Under the pieces are notes generated by a model, which was not told the DNA's origin, did no database searches, and worked only from the letters and a program-made list of their open reading frames with translations. The translations under genes were made by a program, and so were the position numbers. A stretch of 64,000 bases of DNA from an unidentified eubacterium SCB49 (GTDB lineage Bacteria; Bacteroidota; Bacteroidia; Flavobacteriales; Flavobacteriaceae), in assembly GCA_000170815.1 (NCBI GenBank), contig ABCO01000008.1:97809-161808 (forward strand). The letters run 5' to 3'. Shown here piece by piece: positions 10,653-20,460 of this stretch. The stretch's first letter is position 1. Each line of letters starts with the position of its first letter.

Positions 10653-12182
10653 TTATTCCCACTCAATAGTTGCTGGCGGCTTACTACTAATATCGTAAAC
10701 TACTCTATTAACGCCTTTTACTCTATTTATTATATGATTGCTCGTTTCTTGTAAAAACTCATATGGTAAGTTTACCCAGTCTGCAGTCATTCCGTCTGTA
10801 CTTTCTACAGCTCTTAAGGCCACAACTTTTTCATAAGTACGCTCATCGCCCATTACACCTACACTATTAACAGGTAGTAACATAGCTCCCGCTTGCCATA
10901 CTTTGTCGTACAAATTCCATTTACGCAAACCATCAATAAAAACAGCATCAACTTCTTGAAGTATACGCACTTTTTCTTCAGTGATATCTCCTAAAATTCT
11001 AATTGCTAATCCTGGTCCAGGAAAAGGATGACGACCTAATAATAATGGATCGATACCCATCTCTGCTCCTACTCTACGCACTTCATCTTTAAACAACATT
11101 CTAAGAGGCTCTACGATTTTAAGTTTCATAAAATCTGGTAAACCACCTACATTATGGTGTGATTTAATTGTTACAGAAGGTCCGTTAACAGAAACACTCT
11201 CGATTACATCTGGATAAATTGTTCCTTGCGCTAAGTACACTACATCTTCAATAGATGTTGCCTCATCATCAAACACTTCAATAAATGCATTACCTATGGC
11301 TTTTCTTTTAGCTTCTGGATCAGTTAATCCTGCAAGTGCATCAAGAAAACGTTTAGAAGCATCAACCCCTTTTACGTTAAGCCCCATATCTTTATACTGG
11401 TGCAATACATCGGTAAATTCATTTTTACGAAGTAAACCGTTATTCACAAAAATACAATACAGGTTTTTTCCGATAGCTTTATGTAATAAAATAGCAGCTA
11501 CAGTAGAATCTACACCACCACTTAAGCCCAACACTACTTTATCATCACCTATCTTTTTTTGCAATTCTGCAACTGTAGTATCTACAAAAGCCGCTGGTGT
11601 CCAACTTTGCTCTACACCTGCCATGTGTACTAAAAAGTTTTCCAGAAGTTGTTTACCGTCTGTTGTATGGTATACTTCTGGGTGAAACTGAATAGCGTAA
11701 GTATCTTCATTCTCTATTCTATACGCTGCGTTTGCTACATCGGCAGTACTTGCCAATCTTACACCTCCTGTAGGTAAAGACGCAATAGTATCACTATGAC
11801 TCATCCACACTTGTGTGTCTTGAGCAATATTAGAAAAAAGTGCTTCTCCCTCTTTAATCATGCTTAACTTAGCACGACCGTATTCACGAATGTTTGAAGG
11901 GGCTACTTCACCTCCAAAATTATGAGCCATAAACTGAGCTCCATAACAAACACCCAATAAAGGCAATTTGCCTTTAATGTTTGATAAATCTGGCGTAGGC
12001 GCATCTTCTGCTCTCACAGACGACGGACTTCCAGAAAGGATTACGGCTTTAAAAGAAGATAGATCTTCAGGGACTTTATTATATGGGTGGATCTCGCAGT
12101 AAATATTTAACTCGCGTACACGTCTAGCGATTAGCTGTGTATATTGTGATCCGAAATCTAAAATGAGGACGTTATTTTGCAT
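10653..12182 (-). CDS. guaA: GMP synthase (glutamine-hydrolysing)
   Basis: GuaA converts XMP to GMP using glutamine and ATP. The N-terminal class I GATase has the catalytic Cys in GVCYGAQF and His/Glu in [10 protein letters not shown]. The ATP-pyrophosphatase domain has [15 protein letters not shown], and the C-terminal dimerisation domain ends in the family-typical KPPATIEWE. The ORF track begins with a TTG at 12188; the ATG at 12182 ([11 protein letters not shown]) is the natural start, giving 509 aa. It is followed by the LysM gene on the same strand. Confidence 0.97.
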   Translation of the reverse strand: MQNNVLILDFGSQYTQLIARRVRELNIYCEIHPYNKVPEDLSSFKAVILSGSPSSVRAEDAPTPDLSNIKGKLPLLGVCYGAQFMAHNFGGEVAPSNIREYGRAKLSMIKEGEALFSNIAQDTQVWMSHSDTIASLPTGGVRLASTADVANAAYRIENEDTYAIQFHPEVYHTTDGKQLLENFLVHMAGVEQSWTPAAFVDTTVAELQKKIGDDKVVLGLSGGVDSTVAAILLHKAIGKNLYCIFVNNGLLRKNEFTDVLHQYKDMGLNVKGVDASKRFLDALAGLTDPEAKRKAIGNAFIEVFDDEATSIEDVVYLAQGTIYPDVIESVSVNGPSVTIKSHHNVGGLPDFMKLKIVEPLRMLFKDEVRRVGAEMGIDPLLLGRHPFPGPGLAIRILGDITEEKVRILQEVDAVFIDGLRKWNLYDKVWQAGAMLLPVNSVGVMGDERTYEKVVALRAVESTDGMTADWVNLPYEFLQETSNHIINRVKGVNRVVYDISSKPPATIEWE

Positions 12183-12254
12183 AGGCAAAAATAATTTATT
12201 TATTGCTTTAATAAACCCTCAAGTAAAATAATTTTCAGCAACTAATAAACAAAT

Positions 12255-13862
12255 TTACAAGTCGATCACAGAAAACCTTAAATCTAATGGTTTAAGTTCT
12301 TTTTTAATCTTAGAAATTAACGAGTAACCGTTATTTAAATAAAACTCAGAAAAGTTTGTATTTCGCTCTTGTAGAGACTGTTGCGGAAACACACTGTTTT
12401 GCAACCTTGTCACTTTATCAAGCAGCTCCTTATATTTCCTTTTTTGAGCTTTAAGCAATCTTTTTTCTAGATGATTTAAGCCTTTTAACTGCTTTTTTTC
12501 TTGCGCAGCAACAGCTCCTATAAAAGAGGCGTCTGTATTTTCTGCAATCGTATACATTTCTTTAAACTGAAGTTTAAGATGCTCACGCTGTTTTGTGAAA
12601 TCTATTTCAATTTCCGATATTTTACGTGTATAATCAGCCTGTAAATCGATTTGTTTTTTAAAAAGATCTTCTAGTTTCAAACCTAATTTACCTAAAGATT
12701 TGATTTCTTTTTCTAAAATAAGCACTGCAGAGTTACGCAATAACAAAATTGGAAAAGGAACTTCAACACTCTTAAAATAATCTTTTAACTGAAACCAATA
12801 GGCCAGCTCTCCCCCACCTCCAGTATAACAAAGGTTAGGTAAAATCACTTCTTGATACAATGGGCGTAATAGAGCATTAGGAGAAAATCGTTCTGGATGA
12901 GCTTCAAGCTCCATCAGTATTTCTTTTTCTGTAAAAGTGATATCTGTATCATTCACCATAAACATTCCATCCGTTTCGATAATACGCTCACGAACACCTT
13001 CTATTAAGTAAAAGAGATTTATTTCTCTAGGATGCACCTGCTCTCCGTAACCAGATTTTACAAGCGCCGCTGTTGTTTGAGAAACCTTATTAAATGACAA
13101 ATGCTCTAAAAGTTCTTTTTTAGCATAAGGCACAAAAGCACTCTTTAACAATTTATCATTACCATCAACAATGACAAGTCCAAAATCTTTAAAAAGTTGA
13201 TTTCCTATGTATCGTGTAGCCTCAGATAATGTTCCGTGATCTAAGTAAGCCTCTTTAAATAATTTTAATAATTGCTTCGCATTTTTAGTAAAGCCAAAAC
13301 TTTCTTTTAATTCATTTTCAAAAGCCAAAAACACACGTTGCAAACCCTCTGTTGTAAACTCACCTACTGCACCACCGTCTGGTCTATCCCAAACTACTTT
13401 TTTACCTCTAAAATTAAAATAATTAATCTCGTCAAAATCGTGATCTTCTGTTGCCATCCAATACACCGGCACAAAATGCTTATCTGGATATGCGACATTC
13501 AATTCTTCGGAAAGGTTAATAACCGAAATAATCTTATACAAAAAATACAATGGTCCTGTAAAAAGATTTAGTTGATGCCCTGTAGTAATGGTAAATGTAT
13601 TGGCATTTGCTAAAGCATCAATATTATTTTGTGTGCTTTCTGAAACAGCAACACCTTTATATTGCGAATTAAGTTGTGCCACCAGCACTTTTCGAGCTGT
13701 ATCTGAAAAATACTCGGTCTTTTGATCTATTTGATTTTTAAAATTTTCTAGGGTTGGAAAATTTCCGTAGAAATCCTTTAACGATGCATCTTGTGATAGA
13801 TAATCACAAACAGTTTTCGAAAAATAGCCTGTATCGGCGTAAGCAATATGTTGGGTTGGCAT
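12255..13862 (-). CDS. bshC: Bacillithiol biosynthesis cysteine-adding enzyme BshC
   Basis: BshC adds cysteine to GlcN-malate, the last step of bacillithiol synthesis. The 535-aa sequence has the BshC core TGHQLNLFTGPLYFLYKI and VPVYWMATEDHDFDEI, and a long central coiled coil (about residues 390-490, rich in K, E and L). The presence of a YtxJ end at the right edge of the window supports a bacillithiol system. It is upstream of guaA on the same strand (about 70 nt) and divergent from the GT2 gene. Confidence 0.93.
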   Translation of the reverse strand: MPTQHIAYADTGYFSKTVCDYLSQDASLKDFYGNFPTLENFKNQIDQKTEYFSDTARKVLVAQLNSQYKGVAVSESTQNNIDALANANTFTITTGHQLNLFTGPLYFLYKIISVINLSEELNVAYPDKHFVPVYWMATEDHDFDEINYFNFRGKKVVWDRPDGGAVGEFTTEGLQRVFLAFENELKESFGFTKNAKQLLKLFKEAYLDHGTLSEATRYIGNQLFKDFGLVIVDGNDKLLKSAFVPYAKKELLEHLSFNKVSQTTAALVKSGYGEQVHPREINLFYLIEGVRERIIETDGMFMVNDTDITFTEKEILMELEAHPERFSPNALLRPLYQEVILPNLCYTGGGGELAYWFQLKDYFKSVEVPFPILLLRNSAVLILEKEIKSLGKLGLKLEDLFKKQIDLQADYTRKISEIEIDFTKQREHLKLQFKEMYTIAENTDASFIGAVAAQEKKQLKGLNHLEKRLLKAQKRKYKELLDKVTRLQNSVFPQQSLQERNTNFSEFYLNNGYSLISKIKKELKPLDLRFSVIDL

Positions 13863-13960
13863 AGATTTAATCTTGAAACAAAAATAAACACTTTTTAATT
13901 GGTTCGTTTTAAAGTATTGTTAATTACATAAATCTTAAAAAAGACTGTAATTTTGCAGTT

Positions 13961-14956
13961 ATGAAAACAGCAGTTGTCATTCTTAACTGGAATGGTAAAA
14001 AATTATTAGAAACTTACTTACCTACAGTAGTAGCACACTCTAAAGAGGCTACTATTTATGTAGCAGATAACGCATCTACAGACGATTCTGTAGCGTATGT
14101 GACTTCTAAATTTCCGACGGTTAAAATTATACAAAATACTACAAATGGTGGGTATGCAAAAGGTTATAATGAAGCGTTAAAGCATCTTGACGAAGATCTA
14201 TTAGTACTTTTAAACAGCGATGTAGCAGTGACCGAAAATTGGTTAACCCCTGTGTTTACTGCATTTCAAAATAATAAGAACCTAGCAGCTGCCCAACCAA
14301 AGATTCTTGACGATAAAAACAAAACGCATTTTGAATATGCAGGAGCCGCAGGAGGTTTTATAGACGCTTTAGGGTATCCATACTGTCGCGGTCGCATTTT
14401 TAACACTATCGAAGAAGATAAAGGGCAGTATAATGATACCACTACAATTTTTTGGGCTACAGGCGCCTGTTTATTTATAAGAAATACAGATTTTAAAAAA
14501 GTAGGAGGTTTTGACCAAAGCTTTTTTGCCCATCAAGAAGAGATTGACCTATGCTGGCGACTTCACGGTTTAGAAAAAGAAGTAAAATACATTGGCACTT
14601 CGACAGTATACCATCTAGGCGGTGCGACATTAGAAACACAAAACCCTAAAAAAACGTTTTACAATTTTAGAAACTCACTATTGATGATGGTAAAGAATAT
14701 ACCTGGCTTAAAGGTAATCCCTCTATTATTCATTAGAATGGTACTTGATAGTATTGCTGCATTTCAATTACTTTTACAAGCGAAACCATTACATTTTTTT
14801 GCCGTCCTTAAATCACACTTTAGTTTCTATTACATGTTACCGGGATGTTTAGCCAAGCGACGTCAAATAAAAAAACAGAAAGACTATGCAACCCTTAGAA
14901 GTATTGTGTGGCAATATTTTATAAACAGAAAGCGTTTTTACAACGACCTAAACTAA
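13961..14956 (+). CDS. Family 2 glycosyltransferase
   Basis: This 331-aa GT-A fold enzyme has the N-terminal nucleotide-sugar motif MKTAVVILNWNGKKLL, a VADNASTDDS segment, a DxD-like LLNSDVAV, and the catalytic-base region HQEEIDLCWRLHG. It resembles rhamnosyl- or other dTDP-sugar transferases of the WcaA/RfbF type, but the sugar cannot be read from sequence. The C-terminal third has hydrophobic stretches, suggesting peripheral membrane association. A TAATTTTG box lies close upstream. It is divergent from bshC and 86 nt upstream of the OmpA gene. Confidence 0.9.
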   Translation: MKTAVVILNWNGKKLLETYLPTVVAHSKEATIYVADNASTDDSVAYVTSKFPTVKIIQNTTNGGYAKGYNEALKHLDEDLLVLLNSDVAVTENWLTPVFTAFQNNKNLAAAQPKILDDKNKTHFEYAGAAGGFIDALGYPYCRGRIFNTIEEDKGQYNDTTTIFWATGACLFIRNTDFKKVGGFDQSFFAHQEEIDLCWRLHGLEKEVKYIGTSTVYHLGGATLETQNPKKTFYNFRNSLLMMVKNIPGLKVIPLLFIRMVLDSIAAFQLLLQAKPLHFFAVLKSHFSFYYMLPGCLAKRRQIKKQKDYATLRSIVWQYFINRKRFYNDLN

Positions 14957-14980
14957 TTGATAAATTATTGTTAATCCGTA

Positions 14981-15009
14981 TTGCAACGGTCTTACTTTTA
15001 ATAATTTTG
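14981..15009 (+). promoter_or_regulatory. Promoter of the OmpA-family gene (TTG-N18-TAATTTTG)
   Basis: TTG at 14981-14983 and TAATTTTG at 15002-15009 are separated by 18 nt, matching the Bacteroidota sigma-A consensus. The ORF starts 34 nt downstream. Confidence 0.7.
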
Positions 15010-15042
15010 TCTTATATTATAATTTAAATCTAATACTCATCT

Positions 15043-15906
15043 ATGAAAAAGCTAATTTTATTAACCCTATGTGCAGGGCTTACACTTTCTTCTTGTGTTT
15101 CTAAAAAAGAATTTGCTGCATTGCAGACAAAGCAAAAAGAAACAGAAGATCTATTAAACACAGCGACAGTTAAACTTAACTCGTGTTTAACTGAAAAATC
15201 TGCTGCAATAGTAAAAGCAGAAGGATTAGAAGATCGATTAAATGATTTAAAAGCATCTAATCAACAATTAATAGAAAGCTCAAAAGATTTAACAATACTT
15301 ACTTCAAAAGGAGCAGACAATCTAGAAAAGTCACTAGAAAGCTTAAAAGAACGTGATCTTAAAATAACACGTTTACAAGATGCTTTATCTAAAAAAGACT
15401 CTGTAACTCTTGCTCTTGTTTCTAGCCTGAAAAAAGAAGTTGGTATGAACGATCAAGACATTCAAATCAATGTAGAAAAAGGTGTGGTATTTATCTCATT
15501 AAGCGATAAAGTATTATTTAAAAGCGGAAGCTACAACTTATCTACAAGAGCAAATGAAATACTTGGTAAAGTAGCAACTGTTATTAACGGAAAACCAGAC
15601 TTTGAAGCACTCGTAGAAGGTCATACAGATAATGTACCTTATAATGGTGGTGGAGTTTTAATTGACAACCTTGACCTAAGCGCAAAAAGAGCTACAGCCG
15701 TTGTTAGACAATTAATATCACTTGGTGCTAACCCATCTCAATTAATTGCAGCTGGACGTGGTGAGTTTGTTCCATTAGTACCAAACACAAGCGTAGAAAA
15801 CAAAACTTTAAACAGAAGAACAAAAATCTACATACTTCCTAAAATCGACCAATTCTATGAAATGATAGAATCTGAAATGAAAAACCTAGAAGGAAGCCCA
15901 GAATAA
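15043..15906 (+). CDS. OmpA-family lipoprotein
   Basis: This 287-aa protein has an SPII signal (TLCAGLTLSSC), a coiled coil (about residues 25-130, KEFAALQTKQKETEDLL and following), and a C-terminal OmpA/MotB peptidoglycan-binding domain. The last contains FKSGSYNLSTRANEIL, EGHTDNVPY and LSAKRATAVVRQL and ends NRRTKIYILPK. It should tether the outer membrane or a lipid-anchored complex to peptidoglycan. It has its own promoter and a strong terminator, so it is monocistronic. Confidence 0.92.
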   Translation: MKKLILLTLCAGLTLSSCVSKKEFAALQTKQKETEDLLNTATVKLNSCLTEKSAAIVKAEGLEDRLNDLKASNQQLIESSKDLTILTSKGADNLEKSLESLKERDLKITRLQDALSKKDSVTLALVSSLKKEVGMNDQDIQINVEKGVVFISLSDKVLFKSGSYNLSTRANEILGKVATVINGKPDFEALVEGHTDNVPYNGGGVLIDNLDLSAKRATAVVRQLISLGANPSQLIAAGRGEFVPLVPNTSVENKTLNRRTKIYILPKIDQFYEMIESEMKNLEGSPE

Positions 15907-15933
15907 TATAAATTCTGAAATTTAAAAATACTG

Positions 15934-15967
15934 AAGGCCCGTTAGTTTGTTAAAACTAACGGGCCTT
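15934..15967 (+). terminator. Terminator after the OmpA gene
   Basis: A perfect 15-bp stem (AAGGCCCGTTAGTTT / AAACTAACGGGCCTT) with a GTTA loop lies 27 nt after the stop codon. Confidence 0.9.
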
Positions 15968-15968
15968 T

Positions 15969-16208
15969 CTCATGCAATTATTTCTGCCCTATAAACAACA
16001 ATTCAACACACTAATAATTAGTAACGCAAACAGTCTAATCTTTGCAATAAACAACTTCTTTCCTGATTTCAAAAAGACCATTTAAAATATGAAACCATCT
16101 TATCGTTACAACCAAATAAAACAAATTAATAAGCCGAAAAACAAAAAATAATAAACACCATAATAGGCTGAAAATAAAGGACAAAGAATACAAATACGTT
16201 TCGACGAA
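15969..16208. other. AT-rich intergenic stretch with no recognised feature
   Basis: Apart from the terminator before it and the hairpin and promoter after it, I see no gene, RNA or clear repeat in this A-rich stretch between the OmpA and hydrolase genes. Confidence 0.5.
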
Positions 16209-16226
16209 CAGCGCTTTTATGCGCTG
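16209..16226 (+). repeat. Short palindrome upstream of the hydrolase promoter
   Basis: CAGCGC-TTTTAT-GCGCTG is a perfect 6-bp inverted repeat, GC-rich in an AT-rich setting, centred about 26 bp upstream of the -33 box. It is a possible operator. Confidence 0.4.
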
Positions 16227-16241
16227 AAATACACATTTATC

Positions 16242-16271
16242 TTGTTTTGAAAAGAAATAAATATATATTTG
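16242..16271 (+). promoter_or_regulatory. Promoter of the alpha/beta hydrolase lipoprotein gene
   Basis: TTG (16242-16244), a 19-nt spacer and TATATTTG (16264-16271) match the Bacteroidota promoter consensus exactly. The ATG is 20 nt downstream. Confidence 0.8.
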
Positions 16272-16290
16272 CGACTTAAAACAAACTTAT

Positions 16291-17208
16291 ATGAAATCCT
16301 CACATTTAACTTTATTTATCCTATCCCTATTCTTAACATCTTGCTCACAAGAAGAAAACTATTATGAAAATTATGACAAAAACTTAAAAGTCTTCTCACA
16401 ATACACTCCAATAGAATTAATAGAACAAAACATTTTAAACGTATCTTATGGGGAACATCCAGATCAGGTTTTTGATATTTATTTACCCCAAGGAAGAACT
16501 CCAAATAAAACCAAAGTGATAATGGTTGTACATGGTGGAAATTGGATGAATGGTGACAAAAGTAGTATGACAGATTTTGTACTAGATTTAAAAGCACAAA
16601 ACCCTGATCACGCGATAGTAAATTTAAATTACATACTTGGTGGAAGTACTCATTATGCATGTCCAAATCAATTTTTAGACATAGGTCAAGCTATAAACCT
16701 CATTAAAAACAATAGAGTTGAATACCAAATTAACCCAGAATTTGGATTATTAGGTAGTAGCTCTGGAGGTCATTTAACACTCCAATACGCTTATAAACAC
16801 GACGTAAATAATGATATTAAATTTGTAGGTAGCCTAGGAGGACCAACAAATTTTTTAGATTCTTTTTATGATGATTACTTTATCAATCTTGAGGATCTTT
16901 TAGTAGACAAAGACTACTACTATGACATTTACAATTCAACAAATATTAATTTTGCTAAAATATTAAGTCCAATTTATCAAGTTAGAGAGGACAGTCCTGC
17001 TACTATTTTATTTTATGGAAACGAAGACCTCGTGGTACCCTTTAGTAATGGCGAGATTTTAGAACAATACTTAATAGATAATAATATCCCTCACGATTTT
17101 AACATGTTTCAAGGAGGTCATGGTGCTTGGTATACAGATAGCTATGAAGCAACATTACACAGCAATATTTCAGCGTTTATTGAAACCCACTTACCTATTA
17201 ATGAGTAA
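16291..17208 (+). CDS. Alpha/beta-hydrolase (esterase-like) lipoprotein
   Basis: This 305-aa protein has an SPII signal (LFLTSCSQEENYY). The alpha/beta-hydrolase fold shows an oxyanion-hole segment VVHGGNWMNGDKS, a nucleophile elbow GLLGSSSGGHLTL (GxSxG), an acid-region candidate GNEDLVVPF and the catalytic His in FQGGHGAWY. It resembles the BD-FAE/HSL-type carboxylesterase family that often acts on acylated sugars. The substrate is unknown. It is monocistronic, with its own promoter and a terminator shared with the convergent gene. Confidence 0.85.
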   Translation: MKSSHLTLFILSLFLTSCSQEENYYENYDKNLKVFSQYTPIELIEQNILNVSYGEHPDQVFDIYLPQGRTPNKTKVIMVVHGGNWMNGDKSSMTDFVLDLKAQNPDHAIVNLNYILGGSTHYACPNQFLDIGQAINLIKNNRVEYQINPEFGLLGSSSGGHLTLQYAYKHDVNNDIKFVGSLGGPTNFLDSFYDDYFINLEDLLVDKDYYYDIYNSTNINFAKILSPIYQVREDSPATILFYGNEDLVVPFSNGEILEQYLIDNNIPHDFNMFQGGHGAWYTDSYEATLHSNISAFIETHLPINE

Positions 17209-17317
17209 TTATAAAAATATCCAGTCTCAAATAGAGAAACCGATAGCATTTTCACACTAAAAAAAAGCTTCGTTCCCTCTAATTAATTTGAGATTGAAAC
17301 CATATATTTTCTACTAT

Positions 17318-17351
17318 AAAAGCCCATCAGTAAAAAAACTGATGGGCTTTT
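17318..17351. terminator. Bidirectional terminator between convergent genes
   Basis: A perfect 14-bp stem (AAAAGCCCATCAGT / ACTGATGGGCTTTT) around AAAAAA, with T-runs on either strand. It can end both the hydrolase and the Sua5/YciO genes. Confidence 0.9.
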
Positions 17352-17390
17352 GTTTTATAATAATACTTACGATAAATAGCGCGTGAATCT

Positions 17391-18008
17391 CTAAATCTCT
17401 AAACTTCCTTTACCTTCTCTTACTAAAACAGGCTCTCCGCTTGTAATATCTATAATTGTAGACGCAACATTATCTCCATAACCACCATCTACAACAACAT
17501 CAACAAGTTTTTCCCATTTTTCAAATATCAACTCAGGGTCTGTTGTATATTCTAATACCTCATCTTCATCTTTAATAGAAGTAGAAACAATTGGATTACC
17601 TAATTCTTTTATAATAGCCTGTGTTATAGTGTTGTCTGGAACCCTAATACCTACTTCTTTTTTCTTTTTAAAATACCCTGTTAGGTTATTATTACTTGGT
17701 AAAATAAAAGTATAAGGTCCAGGAAAAGCACGTTTCAGTAGTTTAAAAGTAGTCCCATCTATTTGTTTTACATAGTCTGAAAGGTTGCTTAAATCTTCGC
17801 AAACAATACTAAAGTTTGCTTTTTCAGGTTTTACTCCTTTTAATTTTGCAAGACGTTCATATGCACTTTTATTGGTCACATCGCAACCTAAGGCATACAC
17901 CGTATCGCTTGGATAAATAACCAAACCACCTTTTTTGATAATACTTACCACACGCTTTATATCCTTTTCATTAGGATTGTTATCGTATATTTTAATAAAC
18001 TCAGCCAT
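17391..18008 (-). CDS. Sua5/YciO/YrdC-family protein (YciO-like)
   Basis: This 205-aa YrdC-fold protein has KKGGLVIYPSDTVYALGCD near the N-terminus, FSIVCEDLSNLSDYV in the middle and a PVLVREGKG end. Family members include TsaC/Sua5, which makes threonylcarbamoyl-AMP for tRNA t6A37. The sequence pattern (start, CxDLSxLSxY, end) looks closer to YciO, whose role is less certain, so I do not assign tsaC. It lies between the terminator and the helicase gene on the same strand. Confidence 0.85.
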   Translation of the reverse strand: MAEFIKIYDNNPNEKDIKRVVSIIKKGGLVIYPSDTVYALGCDVTNKSAYERLAKLKGVKPEKANFSIVCEDLSNLSDYVKQIDGTTFKLLKRAFPGPYTFILPSNNNLTGYFKKKKEVGIRVPDNTITQAIIKELGNPIVSTSIKDEDEVLEYTTDPELIFEKWEKLVDVVVDGGYGDNVASTIIDITSGEPVLVREGKGSLEI

Positions 18009-18061
18009 ATATATGTAAATTTAAAACTAAATTACAATAATTTTAAAATTTCAGAAACAAT

Positions 18062-18091
18062 AGTATAAACACACACAAGAGATTTTATACT
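18062..18091 (-). terminator. Possible terminator of the UvrD/PcrA gene
   Basis: An 8-bp stem AGTATAAA/TTTATACT extends past a bulge to AAAC/GTTT, 18 nt after the helicase stop. The T-tract is weak. Confidence 0.4.
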
Positions 18092-18108
18092 GTTTATTAC
18101 TTAAAAAA

Positions 18109-20451
18109 CTAATCTAGCACATTTAGTTTCGCAAATCTTAATAAAAGCTTCTTTAATCCTCCATTAGAAAAATTAATTTCTGCTTTTGTGTCTGCTCCTA
18201 CCCCTTCTATTTTCACAATTCTGCCTTTACCAAATCGTACATGCTCTACAAACGAGCCTACTTTAATATTAGCTGCTGCAGGGTCATAATTTTTATCTGT
18301 ATCACTTTTTACAGGACGCAGTCTTCTAAGTTTACGCAGCTGCTCTTCAGTTGGTCCAGATGGTGCTTTTCCAGCTGTCGGTTTTTTAAGACGTAGTTTA
18401 CTTTTATCTACTTCGCCAAAAATATCTGAATCTATTAAAGGCTTGTATCGCTGCTCTGTAATAGGCGTTAAATACTCTAAAAAAGATTCGTCTATTTCTG
18501 TTATAAAACGACTAGGCTCTGCATCAATTAGTTTTCCCCATCGGTATCTAGATTGCGTGTATGTTAATGTTGCCTGTTTTTCTGCTCGCGTTACCGCTAC
18601 ATAAAACAAACGACGTTCTTCTTCTAATTCACTTCGAGTGTTCATACTCATACCACTCGGGAACAACTCTTCTTCCATCCCAACAATGTACACATAAGGA
18701 AACTCTAATCCTTTTGCTAAGTGCACTGTCATTAATGCCACCTTATTGTCATCACCTTTATCATTATCTGCATCTGTAGCAAGCGCCACATCTTCCATAA
18801 ACTCAGCCAAAGAACCATTTGTATCTGCAATTTCTTTTTGCTCCTCAACAAAGTCACTCATACCATTAAGCAGCTCTTCTATGTTTTCCATTCGAGCAAT
18901 CCCTTCTGGCGTTCCATCCTTTTTAAGTTCTGTAACAAGACCTGTTTTTTTAGTAATATGCTCTGCCATCATAAACGCATCATAGCCATTATTGAGCACT
19001 TGAAAACTTTGAATCATGGTTACAAAATCTTGTAATTTTCCACGAGTTCCTTTGTTTATTTTTAGATCTACTCTGTCTAGTACTTGCATCACTTCAAACA
19101 TAGAACGTTCGTAATGATTTGCTGCCACAATTAATTTATCTATGGTAGTTTGCCCTATACCACGTGCAGGATAATTAATTACACGTTTTAAGGCTTCTTC
19201 ATCTTTTGGGTTTAAGACCAAACGTAGATAAGCAATGACATCTTTAATCTCTTTACGCTGGTAAAAACTAAGTCCCCCATAAATACGGTATGGAATGTCT
19301 TTTTTACGCAAAGCGTCTTCCATGGCACGAGACTGTGCATTGGTTCTATATAAAATGGCAAATTTATCAAAGGGCAATTGTTCATTCATTGCATTTTCAA
19401 AGATATCTGAAGCCACAAAACGTCCCTCATCACCATCTGTCATGGTTCTATTTACTCGTATCTTAGCTCCATCATCATTTGCCGTCCAGACTACTTTATC
19501 TAGACGTGTTTTATTCTTTTCAATGATGCTATTTGCCGCATTTACAATGTTTTTAGTAGAGCGGTAATTTTGTTCTAGTCTAAAGGTTTTAACATTATCA
19601 TAATCCTTCTGGAAATTAAGAATATTATTAATGTTTGCGCCCCTAAACGCATAAATACTCTGTGCATCATCTCCTACCACACATATATTTTGAAAACGAT
19701 CACTTAGAGCTTTTACAATTAAATACTGGCTGTGGTTTGTATCTTGGTACTCATCTACAAGTATGTATCTAAAACGATCTTGGTATTTAGCTAACACTTG
19801 CGGAAAACGAGTAAGCAATTCATTTGTTTTAAGCAATAAATCATCAAAATCCATCGCTCCAGCTTTAAAACATTTGTCTACATAGCGTTGATAAATATCG
19901 CCCAAACGCGGCATTTTTGCCATAGCATCTGCCTCCATTAATTCGGGATTATTAAAGTACGCTTTTACAGTAACCAAGCTATTTTTATAGCTTGAAATAC
20001 GAGAATACACCTGTTTGTATTTATAAATATCCTTATCTAGCTGCATCTCTTTTATCACAGCTCGAATTACACTTTGCGAATCTTGTGTGTCGTAAATGGT
20101 AAAATTTCCTGGATACCCTAGTTTATCGGCTTCAAAACGTAAAATCTTGGCAAAAATACTGTGAAAAGTCCCCATCCACAGGTTCTTCCCTTCACTTGCT
20201 CCTACAATAGTTGTAATACGAGATTTCATCTCACGAGCCGCTTTATTGGTAAATGTTAAGGCGAGTATATTAAAAGGATCTACACCTTGTGACATTAAAT
20301 AAGCAATACGAAAAGTCAATACACGTGTCTTTCCAGACCCTGCTCCTGCAATGACAATCATCGCTCCGTCTTTCTGTATCGTAGGCGCTAACTGGGCCTC
20401 ATTTAACTGATCTAAATATTGTTGCACGTTTTTTTCTGAAATTTTAAGCAC
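18109..20451 (-). CDS. UvrD/PcrA-type superfamily 1 DNA helicase
   Basis: This 780-aa 3'-5' DNA helicase acts in repair and replication-fork maintenance. It has Walker A GAGSGKTRVLTFR, Walker B DEYQDTNHSQY, QNYRST, and the C-terminal SF1 motifs (VALMTVHLAKGLEF, VAVTRAEKQATLTY). A PcrA-like C-terminal tail (GSFVEHVRFGKGRIVKIEG) binds RNA polymerase in relatives. No ATG is available; the start is GTG, either 20451 or, closer to the family start, 20427 (MQQYLDQLNEAQ). UvrD versus PcrA naming cannot be settled from sequence. Confidence 0.94.
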   Translation of the reverse strand: MLKISEKNVQQYLDQLNEAQLAPTIQKDGAMIVIAGAGSGKTRVLTFRIAYLMSQGVDPFNILALTFTNKAAREMKSRITTIVGASEGKNLWMGTFHSIFAKILRFEADKLGYPGNFTIYDTQDSQSVIRAVIKEMQLDKDIYKYKQVYSRISSYKNSLVTVKAYFNNPELMEADAMAKMPRLGDIYQRYVDKCFKAGAMDFDDLLLKTNELLTRFPQVLAKYQDRFRYILVDEYQDTNHSQYLIVKALSDRFQNICVVGDDAQSIYAFRGANINNILNFQKDYDNVKTFRLEQNYRSTKNIVNAANSIIEKNKTRLDKVVWTANDDGAKIRVNRTMTDGDEGRFVASDIFENAMNEQLPFDKFAILYRTNAQSRAMEDALRKKDIPYRIYGGLSFYQRKEIKDVIAYLRLVLNPKDEEALKRVINYPARGIGQTTIDKLIVAANHYERSMFEVMQVLDRVDLKINKGTRGKLQDFVTMIQSFQVLNNGYDAFMMAEHITKKTGLVTELKKDGTPEGIARMENIEELLNGMSDFVEEQKEIADTNGSLAEFMEDVALATDADNDKGDDNKVALMTVHLAKGLEFPYVYIVGMEEELFPSGMSMNTRSELEEERRLFYVAVTRAEKQATLTYTQSRYRWGKLIDAEPSRFITEIDESFLEYLTPITEQRYKPLIDSDIFGEVDKSKLRLKKPTAGKAPSGPTEEQLRKLRRLRPVKSDTDKNYDPAAANIKVGSFVEHVRFGKGRIVKIEGVGADTKAEINFSNGGLKKLLLRFAKLNVLD

Positions 20452-20460
20452 CCGATTATC

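Noticed and set aside
15969-16208. Hidden tRNA or small RNA in the longest gene-free stretch
   Set aside because: No cloverleaf, promoter or terminator pair could be found in this A-rich region.
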